Part shown: one piece after another, positions 49,262-58,800 of the stretch
Position numbering within the stretch: position 1 is the stretch's first letter
How the letters are laid out: each line of letters starts with the position of its first letter
Assembly: GCF_014837295.1 (NCBI RefSeq)
Contig: NZ_JACYHB010000013.1
Span: 1-64,000, forward strand
Direction of reading: 5' to 3'
DNA: 64,000 bases
Source: Cellulosimicrobium arenosum
GTDB taxonomy: Bacteria; Actinomycetota; Actinomycetes; Actinomycetales; Cellulomonadaceae
Notes under the pieces: model-generated
Databases searched by the model: none
Told to the model about the DNA's origin: nothing
The model's input: the letters and a program-made list of their open reading frames with translations, nothing else
Program-made: the position numbers and the translations under genes

Positions 49262-49945
49262 TCAGCTCTCCGTGGTCTCGAAGCGGAAGCCGAGCCCGCG
49301 GACCGTCGAGATGTAGCGCGGCGCGTTCGCGTCGTCGCCGAGCTTGCGACGCAGCCACGACACGTGCATGTCGAGCGTCTTGGTCGACCCGACGGGCTCG
49401 GAGCCCCAGACCTCGCGCATCAGCACGTCGCGACCGACGACGGAGCCCGCCCCGGCCACGAGGACGCGCAGCAGCTCGAACTCCTTGGTCGTCAGGTGCA
49501 GCTCGCGATCACCCTGGAAGGCGCGGTGCGCGGCGACGTCGACACGCACGTCCTGCGCCGCCACCTCCTCCTCGTCCCCGGGTTCTCCGTGGCTGCGGCG
49601 CAGCAGCGCCCGCACGCGGGCGAGGAGCTCGGCCAGCCGGAAGGGCTTCGTCACGTAGTCGTCCGCACCGGCGTCCAGGCCCACGACGAGGTCGACCTCG
49701 TCCGCGCGCGCGGTGAGCACCAGCACCGGTGTGGTCAGGCCCTTGTGACGGATCTCTCGAGCCACGTCGAGACCGTCCATGTCCGGCAGCCCGAGGTCCA
49801 GGACGACGATGTCGGCGGCACCGGCGGCGTCGACGGCTCCTTGACCAGTTCCTTGGACGACCACGTCGTAACCCTCACGTGTCAACGCACGGGCCAAAGG
49901 TTCGGCAATTGCCGGGTCGTCCTCGGCTAGCAGTACGTGGGTCAT
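49262..49945 (-). CDS. OmpR-family response regulator, 227 aa
   Basis: The receiver domain (1-120) has acidic pocket EDDP, phospho-Asp50 in LDLGLPDMDG, the conserved Thr in VLTARA and Lys in YVTKPF. A winged-helix DNA-binding domain (about 130-225) has TTKEFELLRVLV and STVRGLGFRFE. It is co-transcribed with the kinase gene downstream. The ATG has TAGCAT 6 bases upstream and no ribosome site. Confidence 0.92.
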   Translation of the reverse strand: MTHVLLAEDDPAIAEPLARALTREGYDVVVQGTGQGAVDAAGAADIVVLDLGLPDMDGLDVAREIRHKGLTTPVLVLTARADEVDLVVGLDAGADDYVTKPFRLAELLARVRALLRRSHGEPGDEEEVAAQDVRVDVAAHRAFQGDRELHLTTKEFELLRVLVAGAGSVVGRDVLMREVWGSEPVGSTKTLDMHVSWLRRKLGDDANAPRYISTVRGLGFRFETTES

Positions 49946-49951
49946 TCGCTC

Positions 49952-49957
49952 ATGCTA
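49952..49957 (-). promoter_or_regulatory. -10 TAGCAT for leaderless response-regulator operon
   Basis: The minus-strand TAGCAT leaves 6 bases to the ATG at 49945. Confidence 0.6.
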
Positions 49958-50037
49958 GGGCATCCGTACGACTTTGGCCGTATTCCTCCGAGGCCTCCCT
50001 GCGACCCCGGGCTGACGCGCTCGTGACCCGCTCTGCC

Positions 50038-50043
50038 TAGGCT
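50038..50043 (+). promoter_or_regulatory. -10 TAGGCT for leaderless NarL-type kinase gene
   Basis: TAGGCT leaves 6 bases to the ATG at 50050. Confidence 0.6.
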
Positions 50044-50049
50044 GACGGC

Positions 50050-51447
50050 ATGGGATGGTACGAGCGGCTCGGGCAGTGGTCCGACGCCCACCGGTTCGGG
50101 GTGGACCTCGCCCTGACGCTGGTCTGCGCGACCGTTCTCGTGCCCGCGTCGATCGCGGTGGACACCGTCGGCTACGACCGGGGCTGGGCCGGCCTGTGGG
50201 CCGTCCTGGTGCTCGCCCCCCTCCCGTGGCGCCGGGTGCGCCCCGTCGCCTCGTCGGTCGCGGTGTACTCGGTCGCGCTCGCCCACCTGCTCGCCGGGTT
50301 CGTCACGATCTTCCCTGCCGACGTGGCCGTCCTGGTCGCCCTGTACTCGGTGACCGTCTACGGGCCACGCTGGGCGCACCGCACGGCGATCGTCTCCTCC
50401 CTCGTCGGCGCGCTCGCTCTCGGGGGCGCCCTCGGCGTCGAGACGGGAGACCTCGGTTCCGCCGCGGCCGTGGTCTTCTTCGCGACCACGCTCGGCGGGA
50501 CGACGTTCCTCGCCGTGTGGGCGTTCGGCCTCGTGCGGCGCTCGCGCCGCGAGACGATCGCGGCGCTCGTCGGCCGGGCCGAACGGCTCGAGGTCGAGCG
50601 CGACCAGCAGGCGCAGATCGCCACGGCCGCCGAGCGTGCGCGCATCGCTCGCGAGATGCACGACATCGTGGCCCACTCGCTGTCGGTCGTCATCGCGCAG
50701 GCCGACGGCGGTCGGTACGCCGCGGCGACCGACCCGGCGGCGGCAGAGCGAGCGCTGACCACCGTGGCCGAGACCGGGCGCGCCGCGCTCGCGGACATGC
50801 GACGGCTGCTGGGGGTGCTGCGCGCCGAAGAGCCGCGCGGCGCCGGGGCCGGCCCGTCCGCCGGACCGCCGCTGCCGGGTGCCCCGACGACGGTGCCGGC
50901 CGCCCTCGCGCGTGCGCCGCAGCCGGACACCGCAGACCTCGACACCCTCGTGGTCCAGGTCCGCCAGAGCGGGCTGCGTGTCTCCCTCGTGCGCGTCGGG
51001 ACGCCGCGCACCCTGCCCCCCGGCGCCGGACTGACGGTCTACCGCGTGTGCCAGGAGGCGCTGACCAACGTGCTCAAGCACGCAGGCCCGGATCCTGCGG
51101 TGACGGTCGTCGTGCGCTGGGGCGCGCGCACGCTCGAGCTCGACGTGGACGACGACGGCCGCGGCGCGGCAGCGAGCGCCGACGTGGACCGCCCCGCGGG
51201 CTTCGGGCTGCTCGGGATGCGCGAGCGTGCCGCGCTGTTCGGCGGCACCGTGTCCGTCGGGCCACGACCGGGAGGGGGCTTCCGGGTCCGTCTGGACCTC
51301 CCGCTGCCTCCGTCCGCACGGCCCTCGGTGCCGCCCCCTCCCCCGGGACCGAGCACCACGACCGGACCCGACGCCGCGGCGTCGGGCACCACGTCTGCGA
51401 CCGGCCCGCCCGGGCCCGGCGACGCCCGAACCGACAGGACACCATGA
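50050..51447 (+). CDS. sensor histidine kinase (NarL-partner type), 465 aa
   Basis: Five or six membrane helices fill residues 18-162, with little outside the membrane, so the signal is probably sensed in the bilayer. HisKA_3 follows, with phospho-His204 in ARIAREMHDIVAHSLSVVIA. HATPase_c has VYRVCQEALTNVLKHAG, VDDDGRG and GFGLLGMRERAALFGG. The C-terminal 60 residues are Pro/Gly/Thr-rich and disordered. It overlaps the response regulator start by 4 bases (ATGA). Its regulator and the ABC transporter that follows suggest antibiotic or envelope-stress response, like LiaSR or BceSR (inference). Confidence 0.88.
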   Translation: MGWYERLGQWSDAHRFGVDLALTLVCATVLVPASIAVDTVGYDRGWAGLWAVLVLAPLPWRRVRPVASSVAVYSVALAHLLAGFVTIFPADVAVLVALYSVTVYGPRWAHRTAIVSSLVGALALGGALGVETGDLGSAAAVVFFATTLGGTTFLAVWAFGLVRRSRRETIAALVGRAERLEVERDQQAQIATAAERARIAREMHDIVAHSLSVVIAQADGGRYAAATDPAAAERALTTVAETGRAALADMRRLLGVLRAEEPRGAGAGPSAGPPLPGAPTTVPAALARAPQPDTADLDTLVVQVRQSGLRVSLVRVGTPRTLPPGAGLTVYRVCQEALTNVLKHAGPDPAVTVVVRWGARTLELDVDDDGRGAAASADVDRPAGFGLLGMRERAALFGGTVSVGPRPGGGFRVRLDLPLPPSARPSVPPPPPGPSTTTGPDAAASGTTSATGPPGPGDARTDRTP

Positions 51448-52181
51448 CCGAGAACCTCCCCGCTCCCGCCGTCGACACCGGTGCGCCGGTGCGCGTCGCG
51501 CTCGTCGACGACCAGCAGCTCGTGCGCGCGGGCTTCCGCATGGTCATCGACTCCCAGCCGGACCTCGAGGTGACGCTCGAGGCGGGGGACGGGCTGCAGG
51601 CGCTGCGGCTGCTCGCGGACCACCCCGTCGACGTCGTGCTGATGGACGTGCGGATGCCGAACCTCGACGGGCTCCAGACGACCGCTCGCATCACCGCCGC
51701 GGCGGACGCGGCAGGCGGTGGGGGTGGCGCCCCCGTGCCGCGGGTGATCGTGCTGACGACGTTCGACCTCGACGAGTACGTGCTCGAGTCGATCCGCGCG
51801 GGCGCGAGCGGGTTCCTGCTCAAGGACGCGCCGCCCGAGGAGATGCTCGCGGCGATCCGCACGGTGCACCGCGGCGACGCGGTGATCGCGCCGTCGTCCA
51901 CACGGCGGCTGCTGGAGCACCTGGTCACGGTGCTCCCGGCCGAGGACGTCGAGGACTCGCCCGCGCACACCGCGGTCGCCGGGCTGACGGACCGCGAGCG
52001 GGAGGTGCTCGTGCTCATGGCCCGGGGGCGCTCGAACACGGAGATCGGGGGCGACCTGTTCGTCGCCGAGGCGACGGTCAAGACGCACGTCGGCCGCATC
52101 CTGGCGAAGCTCGGCGCACGCGACCGCGTGCAGGCGGTGGTGACGGCGTACGAGACGGGCCTGGTCCGTCCGGGCACCTGA
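51444..52181 (+). CDS. NarL/LuxR-type response regulator, 245 aa
   Basis: The receiver (about 17-140) has phospho-Asp68 in LMDVRMPNLDG, with VLTTFD and LLKDAPPEE. A Gly-rich insert (GGGGGA, residues 93-97) interrupts the usual loop before VIVLTTF. The LuxR helix-turn-helix (about 178-238) has LTDREREVLVLMARGRSNTE and VKTHVGRILAKLGARDR. It is translationally coupled to its kinase. The likely target is the ABC transporter downstream, whose 235-base upstream gap is available for binding. Confidence 0.9.
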   Translation: MTENLPAPAVDTGAPVRVALVDDQQLVRAGFRMVIDSQPDLEVTLEAGDGLQALRLLADHPVDVVLMDVRMPNLDGLQTTARITAAADAAGGGGGAPVPRVIVLTTFDLDEYVLESIRAGASGFLLKDAPPEEMLAAIRTVHRGDAVIAPSSTRRLLEHLVTVLPAEDVEDSPAHTAVAGLTDREREVLVLMARGRSNTEIGGDLFVAEATVKTHVGRILAKLGARDRVQAVVTAYETGLVRPGT

Positions 52182-52416
52182 CCCTGCCGCGAGCGCTCGG
52201 TGAGCCCGGTGCTGACAGGTCGTGGGTGGGATGACGGGGTGTACGACCACGGGATGATCTGCCGGCCAGGGACGCCACCCTCTCGTCCGACGCGGCCACG
52301 GCGCGGGTGTCCGTAGCGTCGTCGGCGAGCCCGGCAGACCGGCCCGACGGCGGACGCCGTCGAGCCGCACCGATCACTCACCGCAACCCGACCCGCAGAC
52401 CCCAGCTGGAGACGAC

Positions 52417-53256
52417 GTGGACACGACCGTGTACCGACCCCTCGACCCCGCGGACCCCGCCGACGCCGCGGGCACGCCGGCGGCCGGCCCGCCCGCGGTG
52501 CGCGCCCGCTCGCTGCGCAAGACCTACGGCACGGGCGAGGCTGCGGTCCACGCGCTCGACGGTGTCGACGTCGACTTCGAGCAGGGCCACTTCACCGCGA
52601 TCATGGGCCCGTCCGGCTCGGGCAAGTCGACGCTCATGCACCTGCTCGCCGGGCTCGACACCGCCACGGGCGGGCACGCGTTCGTCGGCGGGACCGAGGT
52701 CACGGGCCTCGGCGACGACGACCTGACACGACTGCGCCGCGACCGCGTCGGGTTCGTGTTCCAGTCGTTCAACCTCCTGCCGATGTTCACGGCGAAGCAG
52801 AACATCACGCTGCCGGTCGAGCTCGCGGGCAGGACGGTCGACACCGCGTGGCTCGACACGCTCGTGCGCACCCTGGGCCTCGGCGCACGCCTCGAGCACC
52901 GCCCGTCCGAGCTCTCCGGCGGCCAGCAGCAGCGCGTCGCCATCGCCCGCGCGCTCATCGCCCAGCCCGACGTCGTGTTCGCCGACGAGCCGACCGGCAA
53001 CCTCGACTCCCGCTCGGGGGCCGAGGTGCTGAGCTTCCTGCGCCGCAGCGTCCGCGAGCTGAGCCGCACGATCATCATGGTCACCCACGACCCGACGGCC
53101 GCCGCGTACGCGGACCGCGTCGTCCTGATCGCGGACGGCCGTATCGCCGGCGACATCGCCGACCCGACGCCGGAGTCCGTCCTGGCCGGTCTCGACGCGC
53201 TGCGCACGCTCGAGCTGCCCGACGGCGACCGGTCCGACAAGGCGGTGCGCGCCTGA
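52417..53256 (+). CDS. ABC transporter ATP-binding protein (MacB/LolD type), 279 aa
   Basis: Complete ATPase: Walker A MGPSGSGKSTLMHLLAG (about 62-78), Q-loop FQSFNLLPMFTAKQN, signature LSGGQQQRVAIARAL, Walker B VVFADEPTGNLD and H-loop VTHDP. Such ATPases pair with FtsX-type permeases in peptide-antibiotic detoxification (BceAB) or lipoprotein handling. GTG 52417 has GGAG about 6 bases upstream. Its stop overlaps the permease start by one base (TGATG). The 235 bases before it hold no other gene, no clear promoter and no terminator after the upstream regulator. Confidence 0.92.
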   Translation: MDTTVYRPLDPADPADAAGTPAAGPPAVRARSLRKTYGTGEAAVHALDGVDVDFEQGHFTAIMGPSGSGKSTLMHLLAGLDTATGGHAFVGGTEVTGLGDDDLTRLRRDRVGFVFQSFNLLPMFTAKQNITLPVELAGRTVDTAWLDTLVRTLGLGARLEHRPSELSGGQQQRVAIARALIAQPDVVFADEPTGNLDSRSGAEVLSFLRRSVRELSRTIIMVTHDPTAAAYADRVVLIADGRIAGDIADPTPESVLAGLDALRTLELPDGDRSDKAVRA

Positions 53257-55784
53257 TGCTCCGCCTCACCCTGGCGCAGATGCGCCGCAGCACGGGACGC
53301 CTCGCGGCGGCCGGCGTCGCGATCCTCATCGGGACCGCGTTCGTCGCGGCCACGCTCCTGGCGGGCGGGGTCCTGACCCGGACGACGAACGACGCGATCG
53401 CCGCCCGGTTCGCCGACTCCGACCTGGTCATGGGTGGCCCCCAGGCGTTCGCACCGCAGGACGCGGACGCGATCCGCGCGGTCGACGGCGTCGCCGCGGC
53501 CGAGCCGGTCACGGCGACGTCCGTCGCGCTGGAGGCGGGCAGCCGGACCGTGTACCAGATGGCGGTGCCCGCTCCGTCGGACCCGCGGTTCGACCCGCTC
53601 GAGGTCGTCGAGGGTGCCCTGCCGAGCGGGCCGGGACAGATCGCCGTCCCGCAGGACGTCGCCGATCGTCTGGGACTGGCCCTCGGCGACGAGGTCGCGA
53701 ACGTGCGCTACGTGTGGGACGAGACCGACCCGGAGGCCGACGCCGAGGAGGTGCGCGACGAGCTCACGGTCGTCGGGACGCTCGACGACCCGTACGGCGC
53801 GTACGCGCAGATGGGCGGTGCCGCGGTCGTGTCCGCGCAGGACGCCGCGACGTGGGCCGAGGAGGAGGGGGACGACGGCACGGCGCCCGCCGTCATGGTC
53901 GCGCTCGACGACGACGCGTCGCTCGAGGCGGTGCGCGCGGACCTGCTCGCGGCCTCCCCGCAGGACGCGACCGCCCAGACACCGGACGAGTACGCGCAGG
54001 AGGCCGCCGCGGCCCAGACCGGCGGCGAGGAGGTCTTCACGTACGTGATCCTCGCGTTCGCCGCCGTCGCCCTCGTCGTCGCCGCGCTCGTCATCGCGAA
54101 CACGTTCCAGGTGCTCGTCGCCCAGCGCACGCGCACCCTCGCGCTGCTGCGGGCGGTCGGCGCGAACCGCCGCCAGCTCGCCCGCTCGGTGCTGACCGAG
54201 GCGACGATCCTCGGCGTGCTGTCGTCGCTCGCCGGCCTCGTCGTCGGCGCGGGGCTCGTCCAGGTCGCGCTCCTCGTCGCGCGGGGCGCCGACCTCGGCG
54301 TCCCGCTCCCCACGACGGTGACGATCACGCCCGCCGTGGTCCTCGTGCCGGTGCTGGTCGGGACCTTCGTGACGGTCCTCGCGTCGTTCGCCCCCGCGCG
54401 CGCCGCGACGCGCGTCTCGCCGCTCGAGGCCCTGCGCCCCGCCGACGCCCCGCGCGCGGGCTCGGGCGCGGGACGCGTGCGGCTCGTGCTCTCCCTGCTG
54501 CTCACGGTCGGCGGGTTCGCGCTGCTCGCCGGCGGCGTCGCGCTCGGCATGAGCGGGTCGCCCGACGTCGGGCTGCTCGCGGGCGTGCTCGGCGGCGCGC
54601 TGTCGTTCGTCGGTGTGGTGCTCGGCGCCGTGTTCTGGCTGCCGCGCGTCGTGGGGGTCGTGGGGCGGCTGCTCGCCCGCACCGGCCCGACGGCGCGGCT
54701 GGCGACGGCGAACACGCTGCGCAACCCGCGTCGCACCACGGCGACGAGCACCGCGCTGCTCATCGGGGTCACGCTCGTGGCGATGATGTCCACCGGTGCG
54801 GCGAGCGCGCGCACGAGCCTGAGCGCCGCGCTCGACGACCAGTACCCCGTCGACGTCATGGTGATCGGGAACGGCGCCGACGGCACCGTGCCGCAGGACG
54901 TCGTCGCCGCCGTGACGGCGGTCGAGGGCGTCGACGACGTCGTGCCCGCGACGGACCTGTACGCCGAGCTGCCGGACGGCTGGGGGCTGGCACCGACGGC
55001 CGTCGACCCGACGGAGGCCGCCGGCGTCGTACGCTCGCCCGACACGATCGCCGGCCTCGAGCCCGGCACCCTCCTGGTCCCCGAGGGAGAGCTGCAGAAC
55101 GCGGGTCTCCGGGTCGGGGAGACGACCCGGCTCACGGGCCCGGACGGCCAGACGCTCGACGTCGTGGTCGCCCTCGGCAGCTCCGAGACGAGCCTGCTCA
55201 CCACGCAGGACGCGCGCGCGCTCGCCCCGGACGCGACGACCACCCGGCTGTGGGTGTCCGTCGACGACCCGTCCGACACGGACGTCGTGGCGGCGGTCCA
55301 GGACGCCGTCGCCGAGTCCGGCACACCCGTCGAGGTCGTGGGCGCGGTCGTGGAGCGCGCGGCGATGCAGAGCGTCGTCGACACGATGCTCGCGGTCGTC
55401 GTCGGCCTGCTGGGGGTCGCCGTCGTGATCGCGCTCATCGGCGTGGCGAACACGCTCTCGCTGTCCGTCATCGAGCGTCGTCGCGAGTCGGCGACGCTGC
55501 GCGCGATCGGGCTGAGCCGGCGCCGCCTGCGGTGGCTGCTCGCGATGGAGGGCATGCTCATCGCCGGGGTCGGCGCCGTGCTCGGGATCGCGCTGGGCGT
55601 CGTCTACGGGTGGGCGGGCGCGGCCACCGCGCTGAGCCTCCTGGGGGACGTGTCGTTCGCCGTGCCGTGGCGCGACGTGGCGATCGTCCTGGTCGTCGCG
55701 CTCGCCGCCGGGTTCCTGGCGTCCGTGGTGCCCGGGCGCACGGCCGCCCGCACCTCCCCGGTCGCGGCGCTCGCCGTGGACTGA
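53256..55784 (+). CDS. FtsX-like ABC transporter permease, 842 aa
   Basis: It has one N-terminal helix, a MacB periplasmic-core-like domain (about 45-245), three helices ending near residue 395, then a central helix pair, a second outer domain (about 520-700) and three C-terminal helices. Two FtsX motif copies are visible (QRTRTLALLRAVGANRRQLA near 290 and ERRRESATLRAIGLSRRRLR near 740). The PARAATRVSPLEAL and PGRTAARTSPVAAL ends are typical. With the ATPase it probably removes or senses membrane-active compounds. It follows the NarL-type system, so induction by it is plausible. Confidence 0.9.
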   Translation: MLRLTLAQMRRSTGRLAAAGVAILIGTAFVAATLLAGGVLTRTTNDAIAARFADSDLVMGGPQAFAPQDADAIRAVDGVAAAEPVTATSVALEAGSRTVYQMAVPAPSDPRFDPLEVVEGALPSGPGQIAVPQDVADRLGLALGDEVANVRYVWDETDPEADAEEVRDELTVVGTLDDPYGAYAQMGGAAVVSAQDAATWAEEEGDDGTAPAVMVALDDDASLEAVRADLLAASPQDATAQTPDEYAQEAAAAQTGGEEVFTYVILAFAAVALVVAALVIANTFQVLVAQRTRTLALLRAVGANRRQLARSVLTEATILGVLSSLAGLVVGAGLVQVALLVARGADLGVPLPTTVTITPAVVLVPVLVGTFVTVLASFAPARAATRVSPLEALRPADAPRAGSGAGRVRLVLSLLLTVGGFALLAGGVALGMSGSPDVGLLAGVLGGALSFVGVVLGAVFWLPRVVGVVGRLLARTGPTARLATANTLRNPRRTTATSTALLIGVTLVAMMSTGAASARTSLSAALDDQYPVDVMVIGNGADGTVPQDVVAAVTAVEGVDDVVPATDLYAELPDGWGLAPTAVDPTEAAGVVRSPDTIAGLEPGTLLVPEGELQNAGLRVGETTRLTGPDGQTLDVVVALGSSETSLLTTQDARALAPDATTTRLWVSVDDPSDTDVVAAVQDAVAESGTPVEVVGAVVERAAMQSVVDTMLAVVVGLLGVAVVIALIGVANTLSLSVIERRRESATLRAIGLSRRRLRWLLAMEGMLIAGVGAVLGIALGVVYGWAGAATALSLLGDVSFAVPWRDVAIVLVVALAAGFLASVVPGRTAARTSPVAALAVD

Positions 55785-55805
55785 CGCCACGGTCGACCAC
55801 ACCCC

Positions 55806-55838
55806 GCGCGCCCCTGTGGATCCTCCACAGGGGCGCGC
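55806..55838 (+). terminator. perfect 15-bp hairpin after the ABC transporter
   Basis: GCGCGCCCCTGTGGA pairs with TCCACAGGGGCGCGC across a 3-base loop, 21 bases past the permease stop. It separates the transporter operon from the FtsK-like gene. Confidence 0.85.
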
Positions 55839-55882
55839 CCGTCCCTGCGCACGCGACGGTTCGACCACGACAGGATCGACCC

Positions 55883-58800
55883 GTGCTGCCCACCGCGACG
55901 CCCTCCGCCCTCCCCGCCCGCGGGACCGCCACGCTGCGCGTCACGGTCCACCCGGAGATCGACGTGCTGCTGGTGCCCGGCACGCGGCTGGGGGATGCGC
56001 GCGCAGCCCTCGCACGGCTGACGTGCCGGCCCGAGCTGCTCACCGCGGCCCTGTGCGTGGACGGGGTCGTCGTCGACGACGAGCACCGGTGCGGCACCTA
56101 CCCGCTGCTGCCCGGTGCGACCCTCACGACCGCACGTGCCGGGCGACGCCCGCACCGTGACGCGGACCGGAACGACGAGGGGGCCCTGGCGGACGTGCTG
56201 ACCTCTCCCTGGCACGTCGCCGTCCTCACGGGGCCGGAGGCCGGACGGCTCGTGCCCGTCGGGACCGGGCCGCGCTGCCGGGCACGGGTCGACGCGCTGG
56301 ACGTGCACCTGGCCTCCTCCCGCGGCAGGTTCCGCGTGCGCGTCCCGCGCGGGGCCCGACGTCGGCGGGCGGGCAGCCGCCGACGGCCGCGTCGGATCGT
56401 CGCGCCGTGGCCCGTCTCGTGGCGGGCGGGCGTCGAGCTGAGCTGTGGCGTCACCACGTACGCCCTGCGTCCCCGTCCCCCGCTGGGGACGGGCGACGGT
56501 CGGGACCCACGTCCCGACGACCGGGCGCCCGCCCAGGGACGCGGCCTCGCCGCCGCGCTGCCCATGGTGCTCGTCCCGGCCGTCGCGTCCGTCGCGCTCG
56601 CCGTCGCGCTCGGCAACCCGCTCTACGCGCTCCTCGCGGTCGCCGGGCCGCTCGGGCTCCTCGTGCCGGCGCTCGCGCGCTCACGCCGTCGTCGTGGATC
56701 GACGGGGCACGACCCCGGACCGCCCGGTCCCACCGACGGGGTCACGTCGGCAGCCCTCGGTGGCACAGCGGGGGACCCGCTGCGCCCGCGCCCGGCCGAC
56801 GTCGCGACACGCGCCGTCGTCGCCCATCTCGCTCCCGGCGGCGCGCACCGCAGGCGCCCGGGCGGGCCGCGCGACGACGCGGGACCGTCGGCACGGCGCC
56901 TGCTCACCTCGGGCGACGACGGGCACGACCCGCACGACCCGCACGACCCGCACGACGATCCCTCCCGCGGGCTCCCCGACGGGTGCGTCGCCGTCGTGGG
57001 TGCTCCCGCGGGTCCGCGCGGCCGCTGCGACCGCGAGCCCGCCACGGCGCTCGCGCGCGCCGTGGTCGCCGAGCTCCTCCTCGACGGTTCCGTCCCCGTC
57101 GTGCGGTGCACGGCCGCCGCGGAGTGGTCCTGGTGCCGGTGGATCCCGGGTGCGCGGGCGGTCGCGACGCTCGACGACGTCGAGCGCGCCGACGTCCTCG
57201 TCGTCGACACCCGGACCTGCGGCCCGGCAAGCGGCGCGCTCGGACCGTCGACGGTGCCCGCCGCCGAGCTCGCGGCAGCCTGGCAGCGGCTGGGCCCGGG
57301 CGGGACGCGTCTCGTCCTGCTGGCCACGCGCGCGACGGACGTCCCCGCCTGGTGCCGCACGGTCGTCGTCGCGACCCGCACCGCGTCGTCCCGCACGGGG
57401 ACCGACGGGGTGCACGCGGCGCCGGTCGTCGGCGTCGGCGCGCGGTGGGCCGACACCGTCGCGCGCCACCTCGCGGCCGCCCACCACCGCGGCACCCTCG
57501 GTGACGCCGGCCCCGGAGCGCTGCCCGTGGCCGGCGCGTGCGACCCCGCGGCACCCACGCTCCCGGACGAGGTGTCCCTCGCGGTGCTGCTCGACGCGCC
57601 CTCGGGCAGCTCCGGGGCGGCGGACTGGCTCGCCGCCCGGTGGAGTCCGGCGCCCGACCCGCGCTCCTTGCCGGTGGTGCTCGGGACGGGCGCGGACGGC
57701 CTGCCCGTGGTGCTCGACCTCGTGGCCGACGGCCCGCACGTGCTCGTCGCGGGGACCACCGGCGCGGGCAAGTCCGAGCTGCTGCAGACCCTCGTGACCG
57801 GGCTCGCGCTGACCCGCTCACCGACGGACCTCGCGCTCGCGCTCGTGGACTTCAAGGGCGGCACGAGCTTCGGGGCGTGCGGCGACCTGCCGCACGTCGC
57901 GGGCCGGGTCACCGACCTCGAGCCGGGCCTGGCCGGGCGCGCGCTCGCAGGGCTGCGCGCCGAGCTGCACCGTCGAGAGCGCGTCCTCGCCGCGGCGGGA
58001 GTGAGCGACCTGTCCGACCTCCCGGCAGGCACGATGCCGCGGCTCGTCGTGGTCATCGACGAGTTCCGCGCGCTCGCCGACGACCTGCCCGAGTTCCTGC
58101 CGGGCCTGCTGCGGGTCGCCGCCCAGGGGCGCGCGCTGGGCGTCCACCTCGTGCTCGCGACGCAGCGTCCGGCCGGCGCCGTCAGCACCGACGTGCGGGC
58201 GAACATCTCGGCCCGGCTCGCGCTGCGCGTCGTGGACCCGGCCGACTCGCTGGACGTCGTCGACTCGCCGCTCGCGGCCCGCATCCCCGCCGGCGTGCCC
58301 GGTCGCGCGATCCTGCGCATCGGCGCCGCGCCGCCGGTCGCGCTGCAGTGCGCGCGCACCAGCGCACCGTGGCGGCGGCGCGGCGCGCCCGTCGGCGCAG
58401 CTCTCGCCCCGCCGTGGGGCGCGGCGGGGCGACGGGCCGCGCCTCTGGACGACCCTCCCGAGGGACCCCCGGACGGCACGGTGGACGCCGACGACCCGGC
58501 GGCGGTGGTCCGGGTCGCGCAGGAGGTGGCACGGCGCACCGGCTCGCCGACCCCCGCTCCGCCGTGGCTGCCCGCCCTGCCCGAGCGCGTCGGGACGGCG
58601 GACCTCCCCGACGCGGGGTCCGCCGCCGCGGGACTCCCGTTCGGCCTCGCGGACCTCCCTGCCGAGCAGCGGCGCGACGTCGCTCGCTGGGACCCCGCGG
58701 ACGGGCACCTCGCGGTCGTGGGACGGACCCGCTCCGGACGGACCACGACCCTGCACACGCTCGCCCGCGCGGCCCTGGACCGAGGCTGGCACGTCCACGT

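Noticed and set aside
52524-55868. A 1114-codon minus-strand open frame
   Set aside because: It is antisense to a complete ABC ATPase and FtsX permease; its His/Arg/Asp-rich translation has no family signature.
53714-55882. Upstream extension of the FtsK-like frame through the permease gene
   Set aside because: The open frame continues, but the translation is Arg-rich nonsense and a 15-bp terminator lies between; GTG 55883 begins the first sensible sequence.
56924-56956. Possible CRISPR-like repeat
   Set aside because: The units are 9 bases, directly adjacent and in frame within a coding linker; there are no spacers.
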